A DNA stretch of 64,000 bases. Source: Ignavibacteriota bacterium (GTDB lineage Bacteria; Bacteroidota; Ignavibacteria; Ignavibacteriales; Melioribacteraceae). The notes beneath the pieces were generated by a model. It made no database searches. It worked only from the letters and a program-made list of their open reading frames with translations, and was not told where the DNA came from. How positions within the stretch are numbered: position 1 is the stretch's first letter; each line of letters starts with the position of its first letter. Location: NCBI GenBank assembly GCA_002698995.1, contig PAAX01000023.1, positions 1 through 64,000 of the forward strand, given 5' to 3'. This document shows, piece after piece, positions 17,686 through 26,796 of the stretch. The translations under genes and the position numbers were made by a program.

Positions 17686-19155
17686 TTAATCAATTAAAAG
17701 TCCATTTTCTACAGTAGTAAAATCAACTTTTGGATTAACTAAAAAGCCGTTTATAAATAGATATTTTACTTGATCATCTTTCTTTACCACAAAATTTGCA
17801 TTTCTGAACAATCTGATTTCGTTTGTACTTTTTCTTTCTTTATCGGTAAATAAGTTAACCTTGGTTTTTCTTAAATCTATTTCCTTAACGTATAAAGTGT
17901 CAGAAAGAAAATCGGTAAATCCATCATTTAATAATTCTGTTAGATCTTCTTTTTCCAACTCATGATAATAATCATCTTTATAAATTTTGCCCGGTTCAAG
18001 TTTCATATTTGATAAATCATATTCTTCGTAACCATAAAAAATTGAAAGATCACCTAATTCGGAAATTGAACTGTAATAAGTTTTTTCACCGTTTCTGTTA
18101 ATTCTTTCATTACGATTTATAGCAACATCCATCAAAAACTCTTTTCCATGAATTTCAATTAAAGCATTTCTTAAGATAACATCGTACAAAAGTCTTTCAT
18201 TTTGAGGAATTGCAAAATAATAATCAATGTTGTTGCTGTTATAATTTCCTTTTGCAATTGATTCAAATGCAACAAGCAATGAAATGAAATTTAATTTTCT
18301 GATGAATTGTTTTTCAGCATCATCTTTCCAACCACCGGATTCTATTAAAACAGAACTTGTACCCCATTTAACCAGATTATCCCCAAAAGCTCTTGGTTCA
18401 AAATCATCGCTGTATCTCCCAATATGTCCGGGAATTATTTTTGACAATTCATTATTCAAATCAACAATTACTTTCATTGTATTTGATCTGACTTCATTAA
18501 TTTCTTTTTCATAATTATAAGCCGGAGCTAAAAATGAGATTGTTGCGGTTTTAAAATTATTTCCTGCAGTGTAATAAGATGATTGATCGTGAAGATTAAA
18601 TCCAAATTCTGGTTCTAATTCATCTCTAACTTTCTTTAATATTTTTGATTCGGGAAATTGAAGTCTTGCAGCATCTCTATTTAAGTCAACCATACCGGCA
18701 TTTCTTCTTGTAAAAATTTCGGCTCCATCCGGATTTAACATTGGTATAAAGTATATTGTGAGATTTTCAAAAAGTAGTTCTCTCAGTTTATTAAAATCAT
18801 CATCAGCTTTCAAAAAATTAAAGAGATCAAACAACGCCATAGTTGCGGTTGATTCATCTCCGTGCATCTGCGACCATGCTAATATTTTTGTTTTTCCATT
18901 TCCAATCTTTAATTGGTAAATATCTTTTCCTAATAAAGATTCACCTAATTTAGTTACTTCAAAAAGATTGTTTGATTTTAGTTTTTCTATTAACGGTAAA
19001 ATATCGGCATTTGTAAATCTTTTACTCTTTATTGCCTCTTCCTTATACTTATGATAATTCTGATAATAAGAGTCAGTTAAAAAATTCTGTGCCGATAATT
19101 CAGTCATTAATAATACGCTAATGATCACAAATAAAAATATAGTTTTAGTTTTCAT
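17686..19155 (-). CDS. secreted M14-family zinc carboxypeptidase
   Basis: Exported metallopeptidase of 489 residues with a signal peptide ending near ELSAQ (residue 23). The M14 zinc motif H-x2-E is in WSQMHGDESTATMALFDL, with the third ligand likely in FNLHDQSSYYTAG and the arginine-containing substrate block in NPDGAEIFTRRNAG, MVDLNRDA. A candidate catalytic glutamate is in SVLIESGGWKDD. The C-terminal 190 residues are not typical M14 and may form a separate beta domain. It probably degrades peptides or peptidoglycan fragments in the periplasm or outside. It stands alone between the sigma operon and DUF2461. Confidence 0.88.
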   Translation of the reverse strand: MKTKTIFLFVIISVLLMTELSAQNFLTDSYYQNYHKYKEEAIKSKRFTNADILPLIEKLKSNNLFEVTKLGESLLGKDIYQLKIGNGKTKILAWSQMHGDESTATMALFDLFNFLKADDDFNKLRELLFENLTIYFIPMLNPDGAEIFTRRNAGMVDLNRDAARLQFPESKILKKVRDELEPEFGFNLHDQSSYYTAGNNFKTATISFLAPAYNYEKEINEVRSNTMKVIVDLNNELSKIIPGHIGRYSDDFEPRAFGDNLVKWGTSSVLIESGGWKDDAEKQFIRKLNFISLLVAFESIAKGNYNSNNIDYYFAIPQNERLLYDVILRNALIEIHGKEFLMDVAINRNERINRNGEKTYYSSISELGDLSIFYGYEEYDLSNMKLEPGKIYKDDYYHELEKEDLTELLNDGFTDFLSDTLYVKEIDLRKTKVNLFTDKERKSTNEIRLFRNANFVVKKDDQVKYLFINGFLVNPKVDFTTVENGLLID

Positions 19156-19244
19156 AGAATTTAATAAATAATTGTTATTGTAACTGTTAATAAAATATAA
19201 TTTTTTTTATAAATCTATTTAATGTGCAGCTTTTATTCAAATAG

Positions 19245-19979
19245 TTAAAGTGATGATTCGGGAATTCCAAAATTTTCTTCAAATTCTTCCAATAATTTGA
19301 TTGGGTTTGGTGAGATTGCAAAAATATAAAGAGGGTAAAGGAGTGAAAATAATTTAATCGAATCGATTAGAAATTCCGGTTTAGAAACTCTTCTGGAAAT
19401 CTTTTTATCAATTTTTTGAAACAGAATAAATTTCATTTTTTCCAATAATTCAAAATCTTTTTTAACATCAAAAGATTTTTTGACAATTTCCGGTTCCTTA
19501 TTCAAGTTATAAAGGGCGAAATTTTTATTTAGATTATATTTCTCAAATACTTCAGTTAGTTCTTTTTTGTATTTAATTAAATTTTCTTTGAAATATAAAT
19601 TCTCACCTTCTGTTTTGTTCAAAAAAATTCCGGTTTGAACTTCATTTTTATCGAAGTATATAAAAAATTCACTATCAAGTTTAAATCGTCCAAAGTGAAT
19701 TAAAAAATAATTCTTGTAAGGTGCCCCTTTAGCAAAACGCATATCTTTGTTGATACGCATAATAGTTTCATTAAATTTTGGTTCATGTCTAATAGCAGGA
19801 TTCAATCTTTGAAAAAAGGGAGCAATTTCGGTTATGAATGATTTAGCCGGAATTACAAAATTGTTTTGATAGCGGTCTTTATTTAAATTAAACCACTCAA
19901 CATTGTTATTCTTTTCCAAATCGTTAAGAAAATTAAAAATATCTTTCGGAAAACCTGAAAAAGGAGGAAATGTTTTCAT
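19245..19979 (-). CDS. DUF2461 (TIGR02453) family protein
   Basis: A 244-residue cytoplasmic protein whose opening (FPKDIFNFLNDLEKNNNVEWFNLNKDRYQ) and the later RINKDMRFAKGAPYKNYF and FYLYF-like strand match the DUF2461 family. Function is unknown for the family. Its start overlaps the stop of the upstream beta-barrel-like gene by one base, so the two are co-translated. Confidence 0.85.
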   Translation of the reverse strand: MKTFPPFSGFPKDIFNFLNDLEKNNNVEWFNLNKDRYQNNFVIPAKSFITEIAPFFQRLNPAIRHEPKFNETIMRINKDMRFAKGAPYKNYFLIHFGRFKLDSEFFIYFDKNEVQTGIFLNKTEGENLYFKENLIKYKKELTEVFEKYNLNKNFALYNLNKEPEIVKKSFDVKKDFELLEKMKFILFQKIDKKISRRVSKPEFLIDSIKLFSLLYPLYIFAISPNPIKLLEEFEENFGIPESSL

Positions 19980-20626
19980 TAATACATCATCCCTATATTA
20001 ATAGTTATATACACAGAACTAAAATTATTTTTGAATTTTCCCCTTAATGTTTCGATGCTGTTTCCGTCAACTAATTGTACGTAATAATACCTTATATTCA
20101 ATCCAACAAGATTGCTTTGGCTTATTCCAAAATTTGCTCCAAACCCAATATATCCACCAACACCTATTTTTGTAATTGCATCCCCAAAAGCAGAGAAAAA
20201 TTCCTTTTGATATGGAGTAGTAATAATTGTTGTTGGTCCGGCAGCTACATTTATGTATGGACGAAGATTGTCAGTTAAATTATCAGAAAATAATCTTTGT
20301 TGTAATCCAATATAAACCGGTAAAAGGAAAACTCTATTAACTTTTCCGATTGAGTAAGTTTGTCCATAATAATCAACATATTCAACTTCTCTATCATCTT
20401 TGGCTTCGGAAAAAGAAAAGTCTATAAATCCGGTAAGATTTTGAGAAAAAGAATTTCTTAAAAAAGTACCAATTCCAAATCCGGCTTCACTTATCATCAA
20501 ATCAACTCCCCAAGCATTCGGAGGGAACTTTATCGGTTCCGGTTCAGGTGCAATCTTTCCTATTTTTTGAGCCGGAATTAATGTGATAAAAAATAATATC
20601 AGAATAATTAAACTTTTCAATTTCAT
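19979..20626 (-). CDS. predicted outer-membrane beta-barrel protein, unknown function
   Basis: Not assigned to a named family. The ATG at 20626 gives 215 residues with a clear signal peptide (MKLKSLIILILFFITLIPAQ). Alternating aromatic/glycine strands follow, such as GVDLMISEAGFGIGTFL, GGYIGFGANFGIS and LVGLNIRYYYVQL, ending in VYITINIGMMY. This pattern suits a small outer-membrane barrel. An in-frame upstream ATG-like start at 20716 would add 30 residues and run into the divergent methyltransferase gene, so I reject it. Its 3' end overlaps DUF2461 by one base. Confidence 0.75.
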   Translation of the reverse strand: MKLKSLIILILFFITLIPAQKIGKIAPEPEPIKFPPNAWGVDLMISEAGFGIGTFLRNSFSQNLTGFIDFSFSEAKDDREVEYVDYYGQTYSIGKVNRVFLLPVYIGLQQRLFSDNLTDNLRPYINVAAGPTTIITTPYQKEFFSAFGDAITKIGVGGYIGFGANFGISQSNLVGLNIRYYYVQLVDGNSIETLRGKFKNNFSSVYITINIGMMY

Positions 20627-20683
20627 AGAGAAATCCAATTTTTTATCTTTAATGTTAATTAATGCTAATATATAAAAAAAATA

Positions 20684-21304
20684 ATGAACCAGAATATAGA
20701 TAAAATTTACCCACAAATTAATTTGTCAAAATTTTGGGATGATTTGTACATCTCTAAAAATGACAACTGGACTTTAAACAATCCATCACCGGTTTTTGTT
20801 CATTTAATTGAAAAAACAAATTTGATTGAAAAAGGGAGAATCTTGATTCTCGGCTGCGGTAAAGGTTACGATGCACTTTTTGCTGCACAAAATAACTTTG
20901 ATGTGGTTGGAGTAGATTTTTCTGAAGAAGCTTTGGGTTACGCAAATCTTTTAGCAGTTAATGAAAATCTGAAGTTAAAATTTATTCACCAAGATTTCTT
21001 TGAACTAGATGAAAATTATAAAAATCATTTTGACTATATATTTGAATATGTAACTTTTTGTGCGGTGAATCCGGATAGATTAAATGAGTTAATAAAAAAG
21101 TGTTACGAATATTTAAATGAAAATGGACGATTAATTACTCAGCTTTTTCCGGTTGATAAAAGGGAAGGAGGTCCTCCTTTTTCTATTGATAAAAATATGT
21201 TTTATGAAGAGGCAAAAAAGTATTTTCATCTTGAATATTATTCAAGAAATATAAATTCAATCAATCCAAGAAAAGGAAAAGAGATTTTATTAATCTTGAA
21301 ATAG
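20684..21304 (+). CDS. SAM-dependent methyltransferase, thiopurine S-methyltransferase (TPMT) family
   Basis: Class I methyltransferase of 206 residues. The SAM-binding motif is ILILGCGKGYDALFAA (about residues 52-67), followed by the acidic loop DVVGVDFSEEAL and the motif IV region FDYIFEYVTFCAVNPD. The opening NLSKFWDDLYISKNDNWTLNNPSPVF resembles the W-D-x-x-Y-x-x-x-x-x-W signature of TPMT-like enzymes, which act on thiols or small halide/chalcogen compounds. The real substrate is unknown. It is divergent from the beta-barrel gene (57 nt between starts) and 4 nt upstream of the AddB-like gene. Confidence 0.85.
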   Translation: MNQNIDKIYPQINLSKFWDDLYISKNDNWTLNNPSPVFVHLIEKTNLIEKGRILILGCGKGYDALFAAQNNFDVVGVDFSEEALGYANLLAVNENLKLKFIHQDFFELDENYKNHFDYIFEYVTFCAVNPDRLNELIKKCYEYLNENGRLITQLFPVDKREGGPPFSIDKNMFYEEAKKYFHLEYYSRNINSINPRKGKEILLILK

Positions 21305-21308
21305 AAAA

Positions 21309-24300
21309 ATGATATTAACCAAATCTGATACAAAACAAATTAATCTAGATATAGAAATTACCGGCAAAATTAATTCCGAATGTCTTGACGAATTATTGAT
21401 AATAGTTCCTACAAACAGAAAGGCTAGAAGTTTAACGAAGGAAATTATTTCTGCCTCAAAATTAAAATCGACTGGAAAAATTAATGTTGATACTCTTACT
21501 ACTTTTTCCGAGAACATTTTAAAGAACTTAAAAAATTTTATTCCGCTAAGCGAGGCTGTTTCAACAGTTCTTATAAACAGAACTGCAAGAGATTTAAAAA
21601 GTAAATTAAAATACTTTCGTCTTTATCATGATGATATTCCTCATGGAACTTTGGAGAGAATTAAAAATCTGATTTCTGAATTAAAACGTGAAGGAGTTGA
21701 TTCGGAAAGATTGTTAAATGATTTGGAAGATTTATCCGTTTCGGATAGAAATAAAGCTGAAGATCTTTCTCTCATTTACTCAGAATTTGTTAAAAAGTGC
21801 AGAGATTTTAACGCTCTTGAAGTTGGTGATATTTACAAAGAAGTAATAGAGCTGAATGAAAATGATTTTGAAAAATCTTTTAATCATTACTACAACAAAG
21901 TGAATTTTGTTGTAGTTAACGGATTTGATGAATTCACAAATCCGGAAGTAGAACTGATAAATAAAATTTCGGAAACAGTGAAAAATCTTTTCATCAATTT
22001 TGATTATTACTCCGGCAACGATTCTATCTTTTCACATCTTGATGACAGTTTTAATAAAATTCTTAAAAGAGGATTTAAGCAAATTGAGGATTTGTCTGAA
22101 AAAGATGAATCGAAGTTTATCACTACAACGAAGAGAAAACTTTTTAATAATCAAGAAGAGATATTAATAAGTGATTATCAAAATGAAATAACTAAAATAA
22201 AAGCAAAAAATAAATTAAAAGAAATTGAACTGGTTGCAAAAGAAATAAAACAATTAATAACCAAAGAGAATGCAGAACCGCATAAGATTTGTGTTTCTTT
22301 CAACCTTATTAAAAATTATTCCAGTTATGTAAGAGATATTTTTAATACGTATGGAATCCCGTTTAATTTAACCGATAGAATACCGCTGCAGAATTCTCTG
22401 CCAATAATAGAACTAATAAACTTTCTTGAAATTCAGGAAAATGATTTCTACTATAAAAATATACTGAAAACTGCAGGCAGCAGATTTCTAAACATTTCGA
22501 AGACTATTGATTTTTCTAATCTGTTAATAACCGCATCTGAGTTAAAAATTGTTGTAGGTAAAAACGTTTGGAAAGAATCAATTAATAAAGCACTTGAGTC
22601 ATTAAAAATTTTAGTTGATGATGAAGATTACTTTTTTGAAGACAAGAAGCAAAGGGAACTTCAACTAAAAAAATCATTAGCCGATGTTGAAACAATTGAA
22701 AAAGCACTAAAGAAGTTTAAGAAGGAATTATCACCAAATGAATTTAAAGAGGAACTGTTTAATTTAATAAAGGAATTAGAAATTCCTTTATTAGTATTAA
22801 ATGGAAGTGAGCAGGAAGAGGAGCATGTTAAAAGTCTGGCAACTTTTATTGAAACCATAAATGAAATGTTTGCCCTAATGGAAGATGAGTATGGAAGAGA
22901 TAAAAAATTTAGATTGAAATTCTATCTCGAAGAAATAAGAAATGCATGCAGCTGGGCAAGATTCAATATTAAAGAAAGACCTAATTACGGAGTTTTAGTT
23001 ACAAGTATAAATGAAATCCGCGGATTGAATTATGATTATTTATTTATATCCGGAATGTATGACGGTGAATTCCCGACAAGATTTCAGCCTGAGATTTTCA
23101 ATTCTTTAAAGTTCTCATCAAAAGAAGCAAGACATATAATTGAGCAGCGTTATCATTTTTATCAAGCACTTTGTACTTGGAAGAAAAAATTATTTTTAAC
23201 TTATCCTTTAATTGAAAGCAAAAAAGAACTTGAAGAATCAAGCTTTTTAAAGGAATTAACCGAATTGTTCAAATGCAATTCAAAAGATGAAAGTAATTTT
23301 GATAACTTGATTTATTCAAAAGAAGAACTTTTAATTAATTCTGATAAAATCGAATTATCGGATGAAATTTTGGAAAATGTTTCAAAGAAAAATTATAACG
23401 ATATATCCACAAGCATTTTAGTTGATAGACGGAGATTTGAAGAGGAAGAATCAATTTATAACGGTTACTTGATTACCTATGAGAATGAAAATCTTCATAA
23501 TGAAATTAAGGATAAACTTTCTAAAATAGTTTCTAAAGAATTTTCTATTTCTCAACTAGAGACTTATGCAAAATGTCCATTTAAATATTTTATTGAAAAG
23601 TTATTAAGAATCCAGACAATTCAAGAGCCGGATGAGGAAATAGAATCAACCGAGCTTGGCAGCCTTCTGCATGATATTTTCTTTCAATTTTATACACGAA
23701 TTAGAGACGAGAAACTGAAATTACAGAACTGCAGTGATTCCGACTTTAAAAAAGCGGAAAAAATTCTATTTGAAATAGCAGAAAATCTATGCAGTAAATT
23801 TCTTAAAGATATTCCACAGAATTTTTATGAACGCGAAAAGATATTTGGGATAGATGGGAAAAAAGAAGAATCAATCCTGTACAAGTTTTTGCAGGAAGAG
23901 AGATTAGAATCCCAAGAAGAACCAAAATATTTTGAAGTAAAGTTTGGATACTTAAGTAAAGCAGGAACTGATAAAATATTAAGTACCGATAAACCTGTTA
24001 AATATAAAGATGCATCATTAAGAGGCAAAATTGATCGCATTGATATAAATGAAGAAGAAAACTCATTTGCTATTGTTGATTATAAACTTAGCAAGTATAG
24101 AGGAAGTTCAAATGATTTGATTGATGGAACGGCGCTTCAACTTCCAGTTTATCTTTATGCCGCAAAAGAATTATTAAGTGAAAAAATCCAAAATCCTAAA
24201 CCTCTTAAAGCAATTATATTCTCATTAAAAATCGACAAAGAAACATTTGGTAAGAAAAAAATTAATCTTACCGGTGAAAATTCAAGGAAGAAATTAACCG

Positions 24301-24479
24301 ATGAGGAGATAATAGAGTTGAATGAGAATCAGATTCAAAATTCATTAGATAAAATAAATGAATATATTTCGAATATCGGAATAGGAAAATTTCCTTTGAC
24401 AAACATAAAAGATTATGAGAAGAAAGTCTGCAATTACTGCGATTTTAAGGCGGTTTGTCGTATTTCCGAAGTTAAGTAG
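21309..24479 (+). CDS. addB: AddB/RexB-like PD-(D/E)XK nuclease with an Fe-S cluster
   Basis: A 1056-residue protein like the B subunit of AddAB helicase-nucleases, which process double-strand breaks. The N-terminal two thirds are a UvrD-like inactive helicase scaffold. It begins IIVPTNRKARSLT and lacks the Walker A P-loop present in Bacillus AddB. Late conserved blocks are NYGVLVTSINEIRGLNYDYLFISGMYDGEFP and the nuclease core: GSLLHDIF, GKIDRID, VDYKLSKYRG and QLPVYLY. Cys756 (AKCPFKYF) with Cys1041, Cys1044 and Cys1050 gives the C-x284-C-x2-C-x5-C spacing of AddB Fe-S clusters. AddA is not adjacent. Confidence 0.85.
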   Translation: MILTKSDTKQINLDIEITGKINSECLDELLIIVPTNRKARSLTKEIISASKLKSTGKINVDTLTTFSENILKNLKNFIPLSEAVSTVLINRTARDLKSKLKYFRLYHDDIPHGTLERIKNLISELKREGVDSERLLNDLEDLSVSDRNKAEDLSLIYSEFVKKCRDFNALEVGDIYKEVIELNENDFEKSFNHYYNKVNFVVVNGFDEFTNPEVELINKISETVKNLFINFDYYSGNDSIFSHLDDSFNKILKRGFKQIEDLSEKDESKFITTTKRKLFNNQEEILISDYQNEITKIKAKNKLKEIELVAKEIKQLITKENAEPHKICVSFNLIKNYSSYVRDIFNTYGIPFNLTDRIPLQNSLPIIELINFLEIQENDFYYKNILKTAGSRFLNISKTIDFSNLLITASELKIVVGKNVWKESINKALESLKILVDDEDYFFEDKKQRELQLKKSLADVETIEKALKKFKKELSPNEFKEELFNLIKELEIPLLVLNGSEQEEEHVKSLATFIETINEMFALMEDEYGRDKKFRLKFYLEEIRNACSWARFNIKERPNYGVLVTSINEIRGLNYDYLFISGMYDGEFPTRFQPEIFNSLKFSSKEARHIIEQRYHFYQALCTWKKKLFLTYPLIESKKELEESSFLKELTELFKCNSKDESNFDNLIYSKEELLINSDKIELSDEILENVSKKNYNDISTSILVDRRRFEEEESIYNGYLITYENENLHNEIKDKLSKIVSKEFSISQLETYAKCPFKYFIEKLLRIQTIQEPDEEIESTELGSLLHDIFFQFYTRIRDEKLKLQNCSDSDFKKAEKILFEIAENLCSKFLKDIPQNFYEREKIFGIDGKKEESILYKFLQEERLESQEEPKYFEVKFGYLSKAGTDKILSTDKPVKYKDASLRGKIDRIDINEEENSFAIVDYKLSKYRGSSNDLIDGTALQLPVYLYAAKELLSEKIQNPKPLKAIIFSLKIDKETFGKKKINLTGENSRKKLTDEEIIELNENQIQNSLDKINEYISNIGIGKFPLTNIKDYEKKVCNYCDFKAVCRISEVK

Positions 24480-24527
24480 TTCGTACCGTTTTTGTTGAAT
24501 TCAAAAATAAAATTTATTAGGTTTGCC

Positions 24528-24559
24528 TTACCACTGCAGACGCGGTGGTAATTTTTTTT
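24528..24559 (+). terminator. terminator after the AddB-like gene
   Basis: A 9-bp stem (TTACCACTG paired with CGGTGGTAA, one G-T pair) with a 6-nt loop and an eight-T tail sits 48 nt after the stop and just before the greA SD. Confidence 0.88.
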
Positions 24560-24590
24560 AAAAGAGTTAAAATTTTTGTAGGAGCATGAA

Positions 24591-25061
24591 TTGGATAATT
24601 TTGTTTACCTAAGCAAAGAGCGTTTAATTGAGTTAGAAAACGAGCTTAAAGATTTAAAAACAAACGGCAGAAAAGAAATGGCTGAAATGATAGCCGAGGC
24701 CAGATCTCATGGGGATTTATCGGAAAATGCTGAATATGATGCTGCTAAAGATAAACAAGGTTTACTTGAGCTTCGTATAAGCAAATTAGAAGAACTCCTT
24801 TCAAAAGCAAGAATTATAGATACTTCTCAATTTTCTAAAGATAAAGTTCATATTCTTGCAAAAGTTAAAGTGAAGAATTTGAACAACAAGAAAGAGTATC
24901 AGTATATGCTTGTCTCACCGGAAGAAGCAGATTCTGAGAAAGGGAAAATCTCTTTTACTTCACCTGTTGGTCAATCACTTATGAATAAAACTATTGGTGA
25001 TGTAACTCAGGTAAAAGTTCCAGCCGGCATCGTGAAATACGAAATTCTTTCAATTGATTAA
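24591..25061 (+). CDS. greA: transcription elongation factor GreA
   Basis: Rescues backtracked RNA polymerase by stimulating transcript cleavage. The 156-residue protein has the N-terminal coiled coil, with the tip loop RSHGDLSENAEYDAAKDKQ carrying the acidic residues that reach the active site. A FKBP-like C-terminal domain includes GKISFTSPVGQSLMNKTIGD. Translation starts at a TTG (24591) with GGAG 6 nt upstream. The ATG at 24586 is out of frame and is a false start. Confidence 0.96.
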   Translation: MDNFVYLSKERLIELENELKDLKTNGRKEMAEMIAEARSHGDLSENAEYDAAKDKQGLLELRISKLEELLSKARIIDTSQFSKDKVHILAKVKVKNLNNKKEYQYMLVSPEEADSEKGKISFTSPVGQSLMNKTIGDVTQVKVPAGIVKYEILSID

Positions 25062-25069
25062 AAATCATT

Positions 25070-26158
25070 TTGAATGACGAATCTTATATAAAACTTACAT
25101 TAGAACTTGCAAAAAAGGGGATAGGCAGCGTTAGTCCTAATCCCCTTGTTGGTGCTGTAATTATAAAGAATGACAGAATTATTGGAGCCGGTTATCACGA
25201 AAAATTCGGTTCAAATCATGCTGAAATTAATGCAATTCTTAATGCAAAAGAATCTATAGAAGATTCAACGTTAGTTGTAAATTTAGAACCCTGCTCGCAT
25301 CATGGAAAAACTCCACCTTGTGCTGATAGAATAATCGAAAGTAAAATTAAGAAAGTTGTTATTGGCTCTGTTGATCCAAATCCTTTAGTAGCCGGGAACG
25401 GAATTAAAAAATTAAAGGAAGCCGGAATTGAAGTTGTACAAAATGTTCTTAACAATGAATGCATTGAACTGAATAAGTTTTTTTTCAAGTTTATTTCAAA
25501 AGGACTTCCTTACGTAACATTAAAAATTGCTCAGACCATAGACTCAAAAATTGCAGATAAAAAATATAATTCTAAATGGATTACTTCAGCGGAATCAAGA
25601 ACTTTTGTTCACAATTTAAGAACCGAGTATGATGCTGTACTTATAGGCAGTAATACTGTTAAAGAAGATAATCCGAGTTTAACAGTTAGACATGTTGAAG
25701 GGAGAAATCCTAAAAGGATTATTTTAGATACTAATCTTTCCCTTTCTACCAAATACCAAATATTTAATTCAACAAATATTGGTGAAGTAATTTTGCTTAC
25801 TTCAAAGGAATCAAAAAATAAAGTAAAAAAGCTGAAAAAATTTGCACAACTTGGTGTTAAAGTTATTTTTTGTAAAACTAACAATGATGGAAAAATATTA
25901 CTCAAAAGTGCATTGAAGAAGATTGCAAAAGAAAATATTATTTCTGTAATGGTTGAAGGAGGTTCAAAAGTTTTTAGTTCTTTTATTGCTGAAAAACTTT
26001 TTGATGAATTAATTGTTTTTGTAGGACCAAAACTAATTGGTGAAGGAATTTGTTCAATTAGTGATATTGGAATTAAGTCAATCAAACGTCCGCATAAACT
26101 TCACTTAAAAGATGTTCAAATGATTGGCGGCGATGCAATGCTAAATTATAGAGTTTAA
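25070..26158 (+). CDS. ribD: bifunctional riboflavin biosynthesis protein RibD (deaminase/reductase)
   Basis: Performs the second and third steps of riboflavin synthesis. The deaminase domain (residues 1-145) has the zinc site H-A-E in SNHAEINAI plus PCSHHGKTPPC. The NADPH reductase domain (about 150-362) has LKIAQTIDSKIA, DAVLIGSNTVKEDNPSLTVR and VMVEGGSKVFSSFI. The start is a TTG at 25070; the nearby ATG (25074) is in another frame. It is 8 nt after greA and 2 nt before ribE. No FMN riboswitch precedes it, so riboflavin control, if any, is not by that route here. Confidence 0.95.
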   Translation: MNDESYIKLTLELAKKGIGSVSPNPLVGAVIIKNDRIIGAGYHEKFGSNHAEINAILNAKESIEDSTLVVNLEPCSHHGKTPPCADRIIESKIKKVVIGSVDPNPLVAGNGIKKLKEAGIEVVQNVLNNECIELNKFFFKFISKGLPYVTLKIAQTIDSKIADKKYNSKWITSAESRTFVHNLRTEYDAVLIGSNTVKEDNPSLTVRHVEGRNPKRIILDTNLSLSTKYQIFNSTNIGEVILLTSKESKNKVKKLKKFAQLGVKVIFCKTNNDGKILLKSALKKIAKENIISVMVEGGSKVFSSFIAEKLFDELIVFVGPKLIGEGICSISDIGIKSIKRPHKLHLKDVQMIGGDAMLNYRV

Positions 26159-26160
26159 TT

Positions 26161-26796
26161 ATGTTTACCGGATTAATTGAAGAAATTGGAATTGTAAAAA
26201 ATATAAAACCACTCGGCAAGGGGAGAGAAATTATTATTTCATCCAAGGTAATTAATAAAGAATTACAACTTGGTGACAGCGTGAATGTTAATGGTGTCTG
26301 CCAAACGGTTGAGACCTTTGATTCAAATTCATTTAAAGTTACAGCCGTCGAAGAAACATTAAAGAAAACTAATCTTGGTTCTCTTAAAGTAAATGATAAA
26401 GTTAACTTAGAATCTTCCTTAACAATGTCAAAAAAACTTGGCGGGCATTTTGTTTTGGGACACATCGATACAACCGGAACAATAAGTAAAATAGAAAAAT
26501 TAACTGCCAGTTGGAATCTTACCGTAAAATATCCGAAAGAATATTCTAAATATCTTATTCATGTCGGCTCAATAGCAGTTGACGGGGTAAGTTTAACTGT
26601 TGCAGAAAATTCAGATTCTGATTTTTCTGTCGCCGTTATACCTCATACTTGGGATAATACGATTTTCCATTTTAAAAAATCCGGCGATTCAGTAAATCTG
26701 GAATTTGATGTTTTAGGTAAATATGTTGATAATATTTTAAATGGAAGTAATAAATCAACTTTTACTATCGAAAGACTTAAAGATTTGGGTTATTAA
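26161..26796 (+). CDS. ribE: riboflavin synthase, alpha chain
   Basis: Dismutates two lumazine molecules to riboflavin and a pyrimidine. The 211-residue protein shows the two homologous barrels, each starting with a FTG/HFVLGHIDTTG-type block: MFTGLIEEIG with SVNVNGVCQTV, then GHFVLGHIDTTG with SIAVDGVSLTV. The paired VNGVCQTV/VDGVSLTV substrate loops are intact. It overlaps tilS by one base (TAATG). Confidence 0.96.
   Translation: MFTGLIEEIGIVKNIKPLGKGREIIISSKVINKELQLGDSVNVNGVCQTVETFDSNSFKVTAVEETLKKTNLGSLKVNDKVNLESSLTMSKKLGGHFVLGHIDTTGTISKIEKLTASWNLTVKYPKEYSKYLIHVGSIAVDGVSLTVAENSDSDFSVAVIPHTWDNTIFHFKKSGDSVNLEFDVLGKYVDNILNGSNKSTFTIERLKDLGY

Noticed and set aside
24480-25069. Possible FMN riboswitch before ribD
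   Set aside because: ribD follows greA by 8 nt and the upstream region only holds the AddB terminator; no RFN-type conserved loops are seen.
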